Part shown: positions 32,907 through 41,060 of the stretch, piece by piece
How positions within the stretch are numbered: the first letter of the stretch is position 1
Layout: each line of letters starts with the position of its first letter
Assembly (NCBI RefSeq): GCF_006385705.1
Contig: NZ_VFRQ01000003.1
Coordinates: 62,001 to 126,000, forward strand
From: Pontibacter mangrovi
GTDB taxonomy: Bacteria > Bacteroidota > Bacteroidia > Cytophagales > Hymenobacteraceae
Reading direction: 5' to 3'
DNA: 64,000 nucleotides
The notes under the pieces: generated by a model
Databases searched by the model: none
What the model was told of the DNA's origin: nothing
Seen by the model: only the letters and a program-made list of their open reading frames with translations
Program-made: the position numbers and the translations under genes

Positions 32907-35240
32907 CTACAGCAAATCTCCAAAATTCAGCATCTCCAACACGGAGTCGAGCTGGGTAGAGTCTGGCAGTGCCGGCTGTTTTGGCAGCACTGTCGTGCAG
33001 TTATACTCTTTACTGATCTTTACGGTTGGCTTCGGGAACGGCCCCAAGGTATAGCCCAGCTCCGGGTCCTGATAAATGCGCTCCATGTACAGGCCAAAAA
33101 CCGGCAGCGCTGTCTTAGAGCCTTCGCCTAGCTGCGAGGTGCGGAAGTGGATGCTGCGGTCCTCGCCGCCTACCCACACGCCTGTCACCAGATCCTTGGT
33201 CACGCCCATGTACCAGCCGTCGGAGTGGTTAGAGGTGGTGCCTGTTTTGCCGCCTATTTGGTTGCCTTTCTTCCAGAGGTCATACTCCCACAGGGCCTGC
33301 GAGGTACCTCCCGGCTCTTCCATGCCGCCTTTCAGCATGTGCATCATCAGGAAAGCGGTTTCCTCGCTCAGCACCTTCTTCTGCTTAGGCGTGAACTGGT
33401 GCAGCAGGTTGCCGTTGCGGTCTTCTATGCGGGTGATGAACATGGGATCAGTGTGGAAGCCGTGGTTGGGGAACGTGCTGTAGGCGCCCACCATCTCAAA
33501 GATAGAGACATCGCTCGGCCCCAGGCCAATAGAAGGCACCGACTCCAACGGACTCTCAATGCCCAGCTTATGCGCATACTTCACCACCGTTTCCCAGCCG
33601 ATGCGCTCTGTCAGCTGCGCCGTAACCGAGTTCACGGATTTTCCCATCCCCCGGCGTAGCGTCATGGGGGCGCCGGTATACTCCCAATCCGCGTTGGTCG
33701 GCGACCAGCTCTTCTTCTCCCCTTTCTCCACGTAGTTTATCGTCACGCGGTGGTCCACGATCTTGTCGCAGGGCGAGTAGCCGTTGTCGATGGCGGCCAC
33801 GTACACAAAGGGCTTAAAGGTAGAGCCCGGCTGGCGGCGCGCCTGTTTCACGTGGTCATACTTAAAGTACTTAAAGTTGATGCCGCCCACCCAGGCCTTG
33901 ATGTGCCCCGTGAAAGGATCCATGGTCATCATGCCGCCGTGCAGGAAGTGCTTGTAGTAGGCCAGCGAGTCCAGCGGGCTCATCGTCACGGTCTTCTCCA
34001 GCGAGTCGTTCTCCCAGGTAAACACCTTCATCTCGCGCGGGCGGTTCAGTTCTTTGTTAATGGCGGCGGTGTCGTCGCCATACTTCTTCTTGAGGCGGCG
34101 GTAGTAGGCAGTACGCTTGATGGTCTCTTCTATGAAGCCCGGAATCTCCTTGTCCTTCTCATCGACCCAAGGGTTCCTGCCCTTCCAGTGGCTGTCGAAG
34201 CGGCGTTGCAGTTTGCGCATGTGCTCTTCCATAGCGGCCTCGGCGTGCGCCTGCATCCTGGAGTCGATGGTGGTGTATACTTTCAGGCCGTCGCGGTACA
34301 GGTCGTAGCCATTCTCCTTGCACCACTCCTGCAGGTAATCGGCCACGGCGCCCCTGAAGTAGGTAGCGGGGCCGTCGTAGTGGTTCTCCACGTTGTAGTC
34401 CAGCACCAACGGCAATTGGCTCAGCGAGTCGGCCTCGGCCTTTTCCAAGTAGCCATACTTTACCATCTGCCCCAGCACCGTGTTGCGGCGGCGGGTAGAA
34501 TTTTTAGGGTTAAAGCGCGGGCTGTAATAGGTCGGGGCTTTCAGCAGGCCCACCAGCACGGCCGCCTGCTCTACTTTCATACTATCCGGCGAGGTATTGA
34601 AAAACGTTTTGGAGGCCACCTTGATGCCGAAGGAGTTGGACCCGAAGTCCACCGTGTTCAGGTACATCGTCAGGATTTCCTCTTTGGTATAGCGCTGCTC
34701 CAGCTTAATGGCCGTGAGCCACTCTTTTGTTTTGGAGATTACCAGGTCGAGGACAGGAATGTGGCCCAGCACGCCTTTGGAGTCGTCGGTGCGGGTTTTA
34801 TACAAGTTTTTGGCCAGCTGCTGCGTAATGGTGCTTGCGCCGCGCGCCTCACCTTTAAAACTGCCGTACACCGCCGACAGGATGGCTTGCGGGTCTATGC
34901 CGGCATGCTCGTAAAAACGTACGTCTTCGGTAGCGATAAGGGCCTGCACCAGCTCCGGCGCCAGCTTTTTGTAGGTCACGGGGCTGCGGTTCTCCCGAAA
35001 ATACTTCCCGATCAGCTTTCCATCGGCCGTGTACAGCTCCGAGGCCTGGTCAGAGCGCGGGTTCTCCAGGCGGTCGAGGCTGGGAGAGGCCCCGAACAGG
35101 TACAGCACGTTGTGCTCCACGCTCAGCAGGTACGCCACGACCACGGCTATTCCCAGGAAAAACGCTTTCCATACAAAGCTAATCACCTTTTGGGGTATGG
35201 AGGATGAGGTTTTAGGCTCTTCTACTTTCTCTTTTGGCAT
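32907..35240 (-). CDS. penicillin-binding protein 1A-type bifunctional peptidoglycan synthase
   Basis: 777 residues. A cytoplasmic basic N-terminus and one membrane anchor (FFLGIAVVVAYLLSV) precede the glycosyltransferase family 51 domain, with catalytic Glu in LIATEDVRFYEHAGID and GASTITQQLAKNLY. The transpeptidase domain has S-T-F-K in RRQPGSTFKPF (~470), SVN in KSVNSVTAQL (~540) and KTGT in GGKTGTTSNHSDGW (~660). It polymerises and cross-links peptidoglycan. Length and order match class A PBPs. Confidence 0.95.
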   Translation of the reverse strand: MPKEKVEEPKTSSSIPQKVISFVWKAFFLGIAVVVAYLLSVEHNVLYLFGASPSLDRLENPRSDQASELYTADGKLIGKYFRENRSPVTYKKLAPELVQALIATEDVRFYEHAGIDPQAILSAVYGSFKGEARGASTITQQLAKNLYKTRTDDSKGVLGHIPVLDLVISKTKEWLTAIKLEQRYTKEEILTMYLNTVDFGSNSFGIKVASKTFFNTSPDSMKVEQAAVLVGLLKAPTYYSPRFNPKNSTRRRNTVLGQMVKYGYLEKAEADSLSQLPLVLDYNVENHYDGPATYFRGAVADYLQEWCKENGYDLYRDGLKVYTTIDSRMQAHAEAAMEEHMRKLQRRFDSHWKGRNPWVDEKDKEIPGFIEETIKRTAYYRRLKKKYGDDTAAINKELNRPREMKVFTWENDSLEKTVTMSPLDSLAYYKHFLHGGMMTMDPFTGHIKAWVGGINFKYFKYDHVKQARRQPGSTFKPFVYVAAIDNGYSPCDKIVDHRVTINYVEKGEKKSWSPTNADWEYTGAPMTLRRGMGKSVNSVTAQLTERIGWETVVKYAHKLGIESPLESVPSIGLGPSDVSIFEMVGAYSTFPNHGFHTDPMFITRIEDRNGNLLHQFTPKQKKVLSEETAFLMMHMLKGGMEEPGGTSQALWEYDLWKKGNQIGGKTGTTSNHSDGWYMGVTKDLVTGVWVGGEDRSIHFRTSQLGEGSKTALPVFGLYMERIYQDPELGYTLGPFPKPTVKISKEYNCTTVLPKQPALPDSTQLDSVLEMLNFGDLL

Positions 35241-35433
35241 TGCTATGAAACAGAGGCTCCCCTTGTTAAATTCCCTATTTGGTTCAGGTAAAACAGTTGC
35301 AAAGATACCTTTTGTACCTCAAAGCAAGGAGTGTTGCCCGGATTACTTTGTAAATAAAGTTGAAACGCTACTACTTTCACGGAGGCTGGCTATATTTGTT
35401 CCGGATGAGTTAAAGTTTTAGACGGACGCGCAG

Positions 35434-35937
35434 ATGCAATTCACTATACAACAGGCTTTTGAAAAGCTGATTGGCTTACCGCTTACCAAGGCAACGCGAA
35501 AAGAGGCGGTACAGTATTTCCATTTTGGCCACACCCACTACACCACCCCGCAGGGCCTTGTGCTGGATGTAGGCGAACTGACCCTGGCCGTGAACTGCCC
35601 CTGGGAGCTGCAGCTTGGGGAAGGCGGCATGATCAAACACAGCGAAGTGTACATCCGCAAGCGCGAGGCAGGCTTGCCTACCCCCGTGTGGGACTGGAAA
35701 AAGCCCGGCTCCAGCATGCTGGACCAGCGCCTGATGCAGCTGGTGAACGACAACCCGAACCTGGTGGTGGAGCGGGCAGAGCAGCCGGACAGCCTGGGGC
35801 TGATGCTATACTTTAGCGACGGCTCCGTGCTTTCGGTGATGCCAGACCCTGCCACGCCAGCCGAAGAGTACTGGCAGCTGTTCAGCAACACAGGCGAGGA
35901 GCTACGCGTGGGCGTAGGCGAGCACGGCCTGCTGTAA
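35434..35937 (+). CDS. hypothetical protein
   Basis: 167 residues, cytoplasmic. Notable blocks are FHFGHTHYTTPQGLVLDVGE, VNCPWELQLGEGGMIKHSEVY and MLYFSDGSVLSVMPDPATPAEEYWQLF. The overall look, a small soluble alpha/beta protein with 'PWE...' and 'YWQLF' blocks, resembles solitary immunity-like proteins, but no toxin is adjacent and I do not assign a function. It ends at a terminator whose stem is made of the genome's frequent heptamer. Confidence 0.75.
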   Translation: MQFTIQQAFEKLIGLPLTKATRKEAVQYFHFGHTHYTTPQGLVLDVGELTLAVNCPWELQLGEGGMIKHSEVYIRKREAGLPTPVWDWKKPGSSMLDQRLMQLVNDNPNLVVERAEQPDSLGLMLYFSDGSVLSVMPDPATPAEEYWQLFSNTGEELRVGVGEHGLL

Positions 35938-35957
35938 ATTTTATACTTTAATGCGTA

Positions 35958-36000
35958 GGCGCAAGTATAAACCAACTGCTTTTATACTTGCGCCTTTGCT
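35958..36000 (+). terminator. terminator built from inverted heptamer copies
   Basis: GGCGCAAGTATAAA (35958-35971) pairs perfectly over 14 bp with TTTATACTTGCGCC (35981-35994), followed by TTTGCTTTT. The stem contains AAGTATA and its complement TATACTT; a third copy lies at 35942-35948. Confidence 0.88.
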
Positions 36001-36018
36001 TTTGGCGCCCGGAAACCT

Positions 36019-36852
36019 TTGCCGCTGCTACGGAGTACTTCTGCAGAAAAGCAGCCCTTGAACATTCGCCTTCAACTTTTTGAGCTGGAAGACCAGCGCT
36101 GGTTCCCGCACGTTATCCGGCAGGGCATGCTCGATTTCCTGCGCTTCATGATTACCCGGCTGAACGCCTACGAGGCGGCCCTGCCCCTGCTGCAGGAGCT
36201 GCTGGAGCGCAGCGGGCAGCGCCACATCACCGATCTTTGCTCCGGGGCCGGAGGCGGGATAGCGGCCATCCAGCAGCAGCTGGGCCAGCGCCTGCACCGC
36301 CCCGTTACCGTTACCCTCTCCGACCTTTACCCGAACCTAGGCGCTTATAAGTATTTGCAGGAAAGCTCCGGGGGCGCCATCAACTTTATACCGGAGCCCG
36401 TTAATGCCACTGCTGTGCCGGCAAGTATAAAAGGCGTGCGCACCATCTTCTCTTCTTTCCACCACTTTCCGCCGCACCTGGCCAAAGCCATACTTCAGGA
36501 CGCCGCCTCCAAGCAGGCCGCTATCGGTATTTTTGAGGGCGCCAGAAAAAGCTGGCTAGAGCTGCTCCTGCTATGGCTGCTCTTCCCGCTGGTCATCCTT
36601 CTGGTAACGCCTTTTATCCGCCCGTTCCGGCTTAGCAGGCTGTTTTTTACGTACCTCCTTCCGTTGATCCCGCTGGGCATCTTATGGGATGGCACCGTAT
36701 CGCTGCTGCGCATTTATACCCCGGCGCAATTGCAACGTATGGCATCAGAGGCACAGGCTCCAAACTATACCTGGCGCTCCGGCCGTGCCGGCACCGGCCC
36801 CGGCAAAAACGTGATCTACCTCATTGGGTATCCGGAGGAGGTAAAAAGGTAG
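36019..36852 (+). CDS. SAM-dependent methyltransferase-like protein with C-terminal membrane segments
   Basis: 277 residues, probably starting at TTG 36019 (no ATG near; another TTG at 36058 is possible). The SAM-binding motif I is HITDLCSGAGGGIAAI and the post-I acidic strand is TLSDLYPN. IKGVRTIFSSFHHFP corresponds to motif IV. It then departs from ordinary methyltransferases: two long hydrophobic segments (LLLLWLLFPLVILLVTPFI and LFFTYLLPLIPLGILW) follow before a normal-looking end (GPGKNVIYLIGYP). This suggests a membrane-bound enzyme acting on a lipid or quinone. The UbiA-like gene 55 bp downstream fits that idea. Confidence 0.78.
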   Translation: MPLLRSTSAEKQPLNIRLQLFELEDQRWFPHVIRQGMLDFLRFMITRLNAYEAALPLLQELLERSGQRHITDLCSGAGGGIAAIQQQLGQRLHRPVTVTLSDLYPNLGAYKYLQESSGGAINFIPEPVNATAVPASIKGVRTIFSSFHHFPPHLAKAILQDAASKQAAIGIFEGARKSWLELLLLWLLFPLVILLVTPFIRPFRLSRLFFTYLLPLIPLGILWDGTVSLLRIYTPAQLQRMASEAQAPNYTWRSGRAGTGPGKNVIYLIGYPEEVKR

Positions 36853-36907
36853 AAAAGTAAAGAGGTAAAAAAGTATAAACTCAAAGCTAAACCTAAACAG
36901 ACAGCCA

Positions 36908-37774
36908 TTGAACAGCAAGTATAGCACCGCGCTCACGCTGATGCGCATTCCGTTCTCGGTGTATCTGATGCCGGTGTTTTGGTTTGCGCTGAGCACGCTG
37001 CCGCAGGTAAACGTGTGGCGGGCAGTGGCGGTGTTTCTGGTGCTGCATGTGTTGGTGTACCCTGCCAGCAACGGCTACAACTCCTACTACGACCGCGACG
37101 AAGGCAGCATTGGCGGTTTAAAGGCCCCTCCTAAGCCCAACCGCCAGCTCATGCACCTGGTGCTGCTGTTCGATGTGCTGGCCATACTTTTCAGCCTGCT
37201 CCTGTCCCCGCTGTTCGCCAGCCTGATTGCCTTATACCTGTTCATCTCCAAAGCCTACAGCTACGAGGGCATCCGCCTGAAAAAGTACCCAATCCTGAGC
37301 ACAGCCGTGGTGACGTTTTTTCAGGGAGCGTTTACCTATGGCATGGTGCAGGTGGGCGTGGGGTTGGCGCTGGCGCAGGTGCTGCAGGCGCCCAACGTAT
37401 GGTTTGCAGTGGTCAGCACGCTTTTTCTCTGCGGCTCCTACCCGCTCACCCAAATCTACCAGCACGCCGAAGACCGCCGCCGCGGCGACCGCACGCTTAG
37501 TATACTTTTGGGCGTTAGGGGCACCTATCTTTTTGCTGCCATCAGTCTTCTGGCGGGCGCCGGATTTCTCCTCTGGCTATACTTCAGCCTGGGTCAGCTA
37601 CACCGCATGCTCCTGTTCCTGGTTTGCACCGCCCCTGTGCTCTACTTTTTTACGGCATGGGTGCAGCGCGCCCTGCACGACCGCCGCGAAGTGAACTTCG
37701 AGAACACTATGCGCATGAACAAGATCTCTTCTGTAAGTATAAGTATGGCTTTTTTGCTGATGCTTTTCACGTAG
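36908..37774 (+). CDS. UbiA-family prenyltransferase
   Basis: 288 residues with about eight membrane helices. The two Asp-rich motifs of UbiA enzymes are present: NGYNSYYDRDEGSIGG (~56) and YQHAEDRRRGDRT (~183), which bind Mg-prenyl diphosphate. The start is TTG at 36908, with an in-frame ATG 33 bp later (MRIPFSVYLMP). The substrate could be a quinone head group or a lipid; not decidable from sequence. The preceding gene is a membrane-linked methyltransferase-like protein. Confidence 0.85.
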   Translation: MNSKYSTALTLMRIPFSVYLMPVFWFALSTLPQVNVWRAVAVFLVLHVLVYPASNGYNSYYDRDEGSIGGLKAPPKPNRQLMHLVLLFDVLAILFSLLLSPLFASLIALYLFISKAYSYEGIRLKKYPILSTAVVTFFQGAFTYGMVQVGVGLALAQVLQAPNVWFAVVSTLFLCGSYPLTQIYQHAEDRRRGDRTLSILLGVRGTYLFAAISLLAGAGFLLWLYFSLGQLHRMLLFLVCTAPVLYFFTAWVQRALHDRREVNFENTMRMNKISSVSISMAFLLMLFT

Positions 37775-37829
37775 GCATATCCAATTTAAACTTGGCCGCG
37801 TAATATCCTAAACACCAAAAGTTTGGCCC

Positions 37830-38303
37830 ATGAAGTTTTTGGACGCTGTTGTGGCAGGTATTGCCGGCACCGCCGCCATGACTGCTTTCTTATACCTGCT
37901 CTCGTTTTTTACCCACCGGGTAATGAAGGTGGTGCGCATACTGGGCACCATGCTCCTGAAGCGCACGCACGCCGACGGCAGCCTATCAGAACGGACGAGC
38001 ACGAAAGTAGTGGGTACGGTAGCACATTATGCAGTCGGAATCTTTTTTGCGGTGATCTACATGGCGCTCTGGAACTCCGGGGTTGGCGTTCCTACGGCCT
38101 CTTGGGGGCTGCTTTTTGGACTGGCACATGGACTGGTGGGGATGGTGATCTGGTACTTCTTCTTTATGATTCACCCCCGTCCCCCGCTGGTCACGCTCAG
38201 GACTTATCTCAGCACGCTTATTTTTGCCCACATAGTGTATGGGTTTGTGGCCAGCTATACCTTTTACCTCTTGACAAGCCCGGGCTATAGTTTCTGGTGG
38301 TAA
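37830..38303 (+). CDS. small polytopic membrane protein, unknown
   Basis: 157 residues with four predicted membrane helices (AGIAGTAAMTAFLYLLSFF; VAHYAVGIFFAVIYMALW; WGLLFGLAHGLVGMVIWYFF; LIFAHIVYGFVASYTFYLL). It has helix-packing Gly/Ala patterns and the HPRPP loop. I do not recognise a family. It is 55 bp after the UbiA gene and may belong to the same transcript. Confidence 0.78.
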   Translation: MKFLDAVVAGIAGTAAMTAFLYLLSFFTHRVMKVVRILGTMLLKRTHADGSLSERTSTKVVGTVAHYAVGIFFAVIYMALWNSGVGVPTASWGLLFGLAHGLVGMVIWYFFFMIHPRPPLVTLRTYLSTLIFAHIVYGFVASYTFYLLTSPGYSFWW

Positions 38304-38447
38304 GCGCTTTACAACAGACTATGTGTACCTGATTGCACCTCAGGGTTAAGAATGGCGAAACCGACGAGAAAGTATAAAGAAGCGGCAAGCTGAAAAAGAT
38401 CCAGCTTTTGGTGCAAAATCAGAAGGTGTGCAGGAAGAAGTAGTCTT

Positions 38448-38795
38448 TTAGGCCGCCAGCTCGCCTTGCAAGGTATAGTTGGGACTGTTTCTGAAGGCAG
38501 TGAGTTGCTCGATCGCTTCTTTACCAAGGCCTACCCCCTGATGGTCCTGCAGCAGCTCTTCCCAGGAGGCAAATAGTTTCCAGGTTTCATCACTCTGATA
38601 CACAGCCGCCTCCCGGTCTGACAGTGGCCGCTCAAAAAAGGCCTCCAGTTCCAGGTCCTCCTCCCGCGTCGGCACCACAATAGTCTCCGACGGGCTGTTC
38701 AGCACTTCGATAACCTCTGCCGGACGCTCTTTACTGGCTGGAAAATAGAAGTAGCGCACATACGCCTGAGAGCTTTTAGGGTGAACCGTAAACAT
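38448..38795 (-). CDS. hypothetical protein
   Basis: 115 residues from the ATG at 38795; a longer reading to 38918 adds a Leu/Arg-rich leader and is less convincing. Acidic, no signal. Blocks: SSQAYVRYFYFPASKERP, VVPTREEDLELEAFFERPLS, TWKLFASWEELLQDHQG. I do not recognise it. Composition and codon use look like its neighbours. Confidence 0.6.
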   Translation of the reverse strand: MFTVHPKSSQAYVRYFYFPASKERPAEVIEVLNSPSETIVVPTREEDLELEAFFERPLSDREAAVYQSDETWKLFASWEELLQDHQGVGLGKEAIEQLTAFRNSPNYTLQGELAA

Positions 38796-39117
38796 GGCCG
38801 TAACTATAATTAATCCTAACACTTCCTGTAGTAGTGGTGCCGCTATAGCTTGCCTGCTTCTTCTCTGAATTGTATTGTTTAACAATCTGTAAGCCAGCGC
38901 TGGGCAGCTGTGCAACACACGCTATGTTATACTTTATCTCACCGTTACTTGTTGTGGTCCAGGAGAAACTCCCCGGAACAGTTCTATTTTTTATTCTTTT
39001 ATTTTCCTATATCTGACTATAGCATAGTTACCTGCGTGCTTGGGCACTATCTGCTATACCTTTTGTGTTGTAGATTTTATAAATTGCAGCGTTTTTAAAC
39101 CTTTAACAATTAGAATT
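38796..39117. other. 322-bp divergent intergenic region
   Basis: No gene seen. It contains a perfect palindrome ATTGTT-T-AACAAT at 38874-38886, a possible operator, and a TATACTT heptamer at ~38929. Close to the bacilliredoxin gene is TACCTTTTG (~39057-39065), one base too long for the TAnnTTTG -7 consensus. Confidence 0.5.
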
Positions 39118-39537
39118 ATGGCAATGTACCCTGAATATATGGTTGCCCCTATCCGTGAGGACCTTACCTCGGCAGGATTTGAGCAACTGATGACACCTGA
39201 GGAAGTGGAGCAGGCTATCAAATCTGAAGGCACTGTGTTGGTGGCAGTAAACTCTGTTTGCGGCTGTGCGGCCTCCAAGGCCCGTCCTGCCGTTAAAATG
39301 GCCGTAGCCGCCTCCGACAAAAAGCCCGCTAAACTGGTGACGGTGTTTGCCGGCATGGAGCAGGAGGCTGTGGCTAAAGCCCGTGAGTTCATGCTGCCTT
39401 ACCCTCCGTCTTCCCCATCTATTGCTTTGTTTAAGGATGGCGAGCTGGTGCACATGATCGAGCGTTACCACATAGAGGGCAACGACCTGACACGCGTGGT
39501 AGACAACCTGCAAGGCGCTTTTGAAGCTTACTGCTAA
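39118..39537 (+). CDS. BrxA/BrxB-family bacilliredoxin
   Basis: 139 residues from the ATG at 39118. A thioredoxin-fold DUF1094 protein (YphP/YqiW) that removes bacillithiol from oxidised protein cysteines. The active-site CGC motif is in VAVNSVCGCAASKARP. Other family blocks are YPEYMVAPIREDLTSAGF, TVFAGMEQEAVAKARE and LPYPPSSPSIALFKDGE. It ends AFEAYC. Its presence implies a bacillithiol-type thiol pool. It is convergent with purD, sharing a terminator. Confidence 0.93.
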   Translation: MAMYPEYMVAPIREDLTSAGFEQLMTPEEVEQAIKSEGTVLVAVNSVCGCAASKARPAVKMAVAASDKKPAKLVTVFAGMEQEAVAKAREFMLPYPPSSPSIALFKDGELVHMIERYHIEGNDLTRVVDNLQGAFEAYC

Positions 39538-39558
39538 GCGTTAAGAAGCAAGTATAAA

Positions 39559-39602
39559 AAGAGAGGGCCGTCAGAATTGTTCTGACGGCCCTCTCTTTTT
39601 TA
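39559..39602. terminator. bidirectional terminator between bacilliredoxin gene and purD
   Basis: The 16-bp stem AGAGAGGGCCGTCAGAA / TTCTGACGGCCCTCTCT has a 3-nt loop with A-run and T-run flanks. Confidence 0.94.
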
Positions 39603-39617
39603 TACTTGTAGCGCTGC

Positions 39618-40907
39618 CTACACGCGCTGCGTGCGCAGGTCAAAGCCTATGTCGTGGCGGTAGTAGCGGTCTTGCCAGGTAATGGTTTCTGCGGCCGCAT
39701 TGGCTTTTGCGAGCGCCTCTTCCATGGTATCGGCCAAGGCCGTTATGGCAAACACGCGCCCGCCGTTGTTCAGCAGCTTGCCGTTTACCTTCGCGGTGCC
39801 CGCATGGAACACCAGCACATCCTTCGACACGTTTTCCAGGCCAGAGATCTCCTTTCCCTTTTCATACCCTTCTGGATAACCGCCCGAGGCAAGTATAACC
39901 GTGGTGGCGGTGCGCGGGTCTATCTCCAGTTTGTAGTCTTTCAAGGTATGGTCGTGCAGCGCCTTGAACATCATGAACAGGTCTGACTTGATGCGCGGAA
40001 GTATGGCCTCTGTCTCGGGGTCGCCCAGGCGCACGTTGTACTCAATTACGTACGGCTCGCCGTTCACGCTCATCAGCCCGATAAACAGGAAACCGGAATA
40101 GTCCAGCTGCTCTTGCTGCATGCCGCGCAGCGTCGGCTCTATGATGCGCTCCTTCACCTTCTGCATAAAAACCTCGTCGGCAAACGGAACCGGCGAAATG
40201 GCGCCCATGCCGCCCGTGTTCAGGCCGGTATCGCCCTCGCCAATGCGCTTATAGTCCTTTGCCTCCGGCAGCAGCACATAGTCTTTGCCATCCGTAAGTA
40301 TAAACACCGACACCTCAATGCCCTGCAGGTATTCCTCAATCACCACTTTGCTGCTGGCGTTGCCAAAGCGCTTGTTACGCAGCATGGCATCTAGCGCGTC
40401 AAAGCCTTCCTCGTAGTCTTGCGCAATAATCACGCCCTTGCCTGCTGCCAGCCCGTCGGCCTTAATCACTGTCGGGAAGCTCTGCTGCTTCAGGTATTCC
40501 ACGGCTTCCTTAAACGTGGCCTCGGTAAAAGTCTGGTAGCGCGCCGTCGGGATGTTATACTTCTGCAGAAAAGACTTGCAGTAGTCTTTGCTGCCCTCCA
40601 GCATGGCCCCGGCTTTCTTGGGCCCGATCACCAGGATATGCTTCAGGTACTCCGACTGCGCAAAGTAATCGTGAATGCCCTCTACCAGCGAGTTCTCAGG
40701 CCCCACCACCACCATCATGATGTCGAAGTCTGCGGCAAACTTTCCGAGTTCCTCAAAGTCATGTATGTCCACGGCGGCGGTGGTGTGAAACTCGGCGGTA
40801 CCGGCGTTGCCCGGCGCAACAAACACCTGGTCGCAAAACTCACTCTGGCTTAACTTCCAGGCAATGGCATGCTCACGGGCGCCAGATCCTATCACAAGTA
40901 CGTTCAT
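39618..40907 (-). CDS. purD: phosphoribosylamine-glycine ligase
   Basis: 429 residues, usual length. ATP-grasp enzyme making GAR in purine synthesis. N-terminal MNVLVIGSGAREHAIAWKLSQS; ATP-grasp core PTVIKADGLAAGKGVIIAQ; metal and substrate sites GTGGMGAISPVPF-type (NTGGMGAISPVPF) and YNVRLGDPETEAILPR. Downstream of recQ on the same strand but separated by a 140-bp inverted-repeat region, so not clearly one operon. Confidence 0.97.
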   Translation of the reverse strand: MNVLVIGSGAREHAIAWKLSQSEFCDQVFVAPGNAGTAEFHTTAAVDIHDFEELGKFAADFDIMMVVVGPENSLVEGIHDYFAQSEYLKHILVIGPKKAGAMLEGSKDYCKSFLQKYNIPTARYQTFTEATFKEAVEYLKQQSFPTVIKADGLAAGKGVIIAQDYEEGFDALDAMLRNKRFGNASSKVVIEEYLQGIEVSVFILTDGKDYVLLPEAKDYKRIGEGDTGLNTGGMGAISPVPFADEVFMQKVKERIIEPTLRGMQQEQLDYSGFLFIGLMSVNGEPYVIEYNVRLGDPETEAILPRIKSDLFMMFKALHDHTLKDYKLEIDPRTATTVILASGGYPEGYEKGKEISGLENVSKDVLVFHAGTAKVNGKLLNNGGRVFAITALADTMEEALAKANAAAETITWQDRYYRHDIGFDLRTQRV

Positions 40908-40913
40908 AAATTA

Positions 40914-41060
40914 TCTTAAATTGTTCAACTGTTAAATTGTTGAATGGTTAAAGGTCAGGAATACGTGTCAAATCTATAAAAAAATTGTTGGAAGAGACGG
41001 GCTATACTTCAAACCTTTTCTCCCAACAATTTAACAATTCAACCATGCAACAATTTAATT
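40914..41060. repeat. AT-rich inverted repeat of TTAAATTGTTG words
   Basis: The left side carries TTAAATTGTTCAAC, then TTAAATTGTTGAATGGTT. The right side carries the complements CAACAATTTAACAATTCAAC and CAACAATTTAATT. The elements pair imperfectly over ~35 bp across a ~60-bp spacer, between recQ and purD. Confidence 0.7.

Noticed and set aside
33750..35207. 485-codon plus-strand frame opposite the PBP1A gene
   Set aside because: PBP1A motifs on the minus strand are complete. The antisense frame is Val/His/Gln-rich with no family signature.
35434..35937. Immunity protein of a toxin system
   Set aside because: The size and look are suggestive, but no toxin or secretion-linked partner is adjacent, so no function is claimed.
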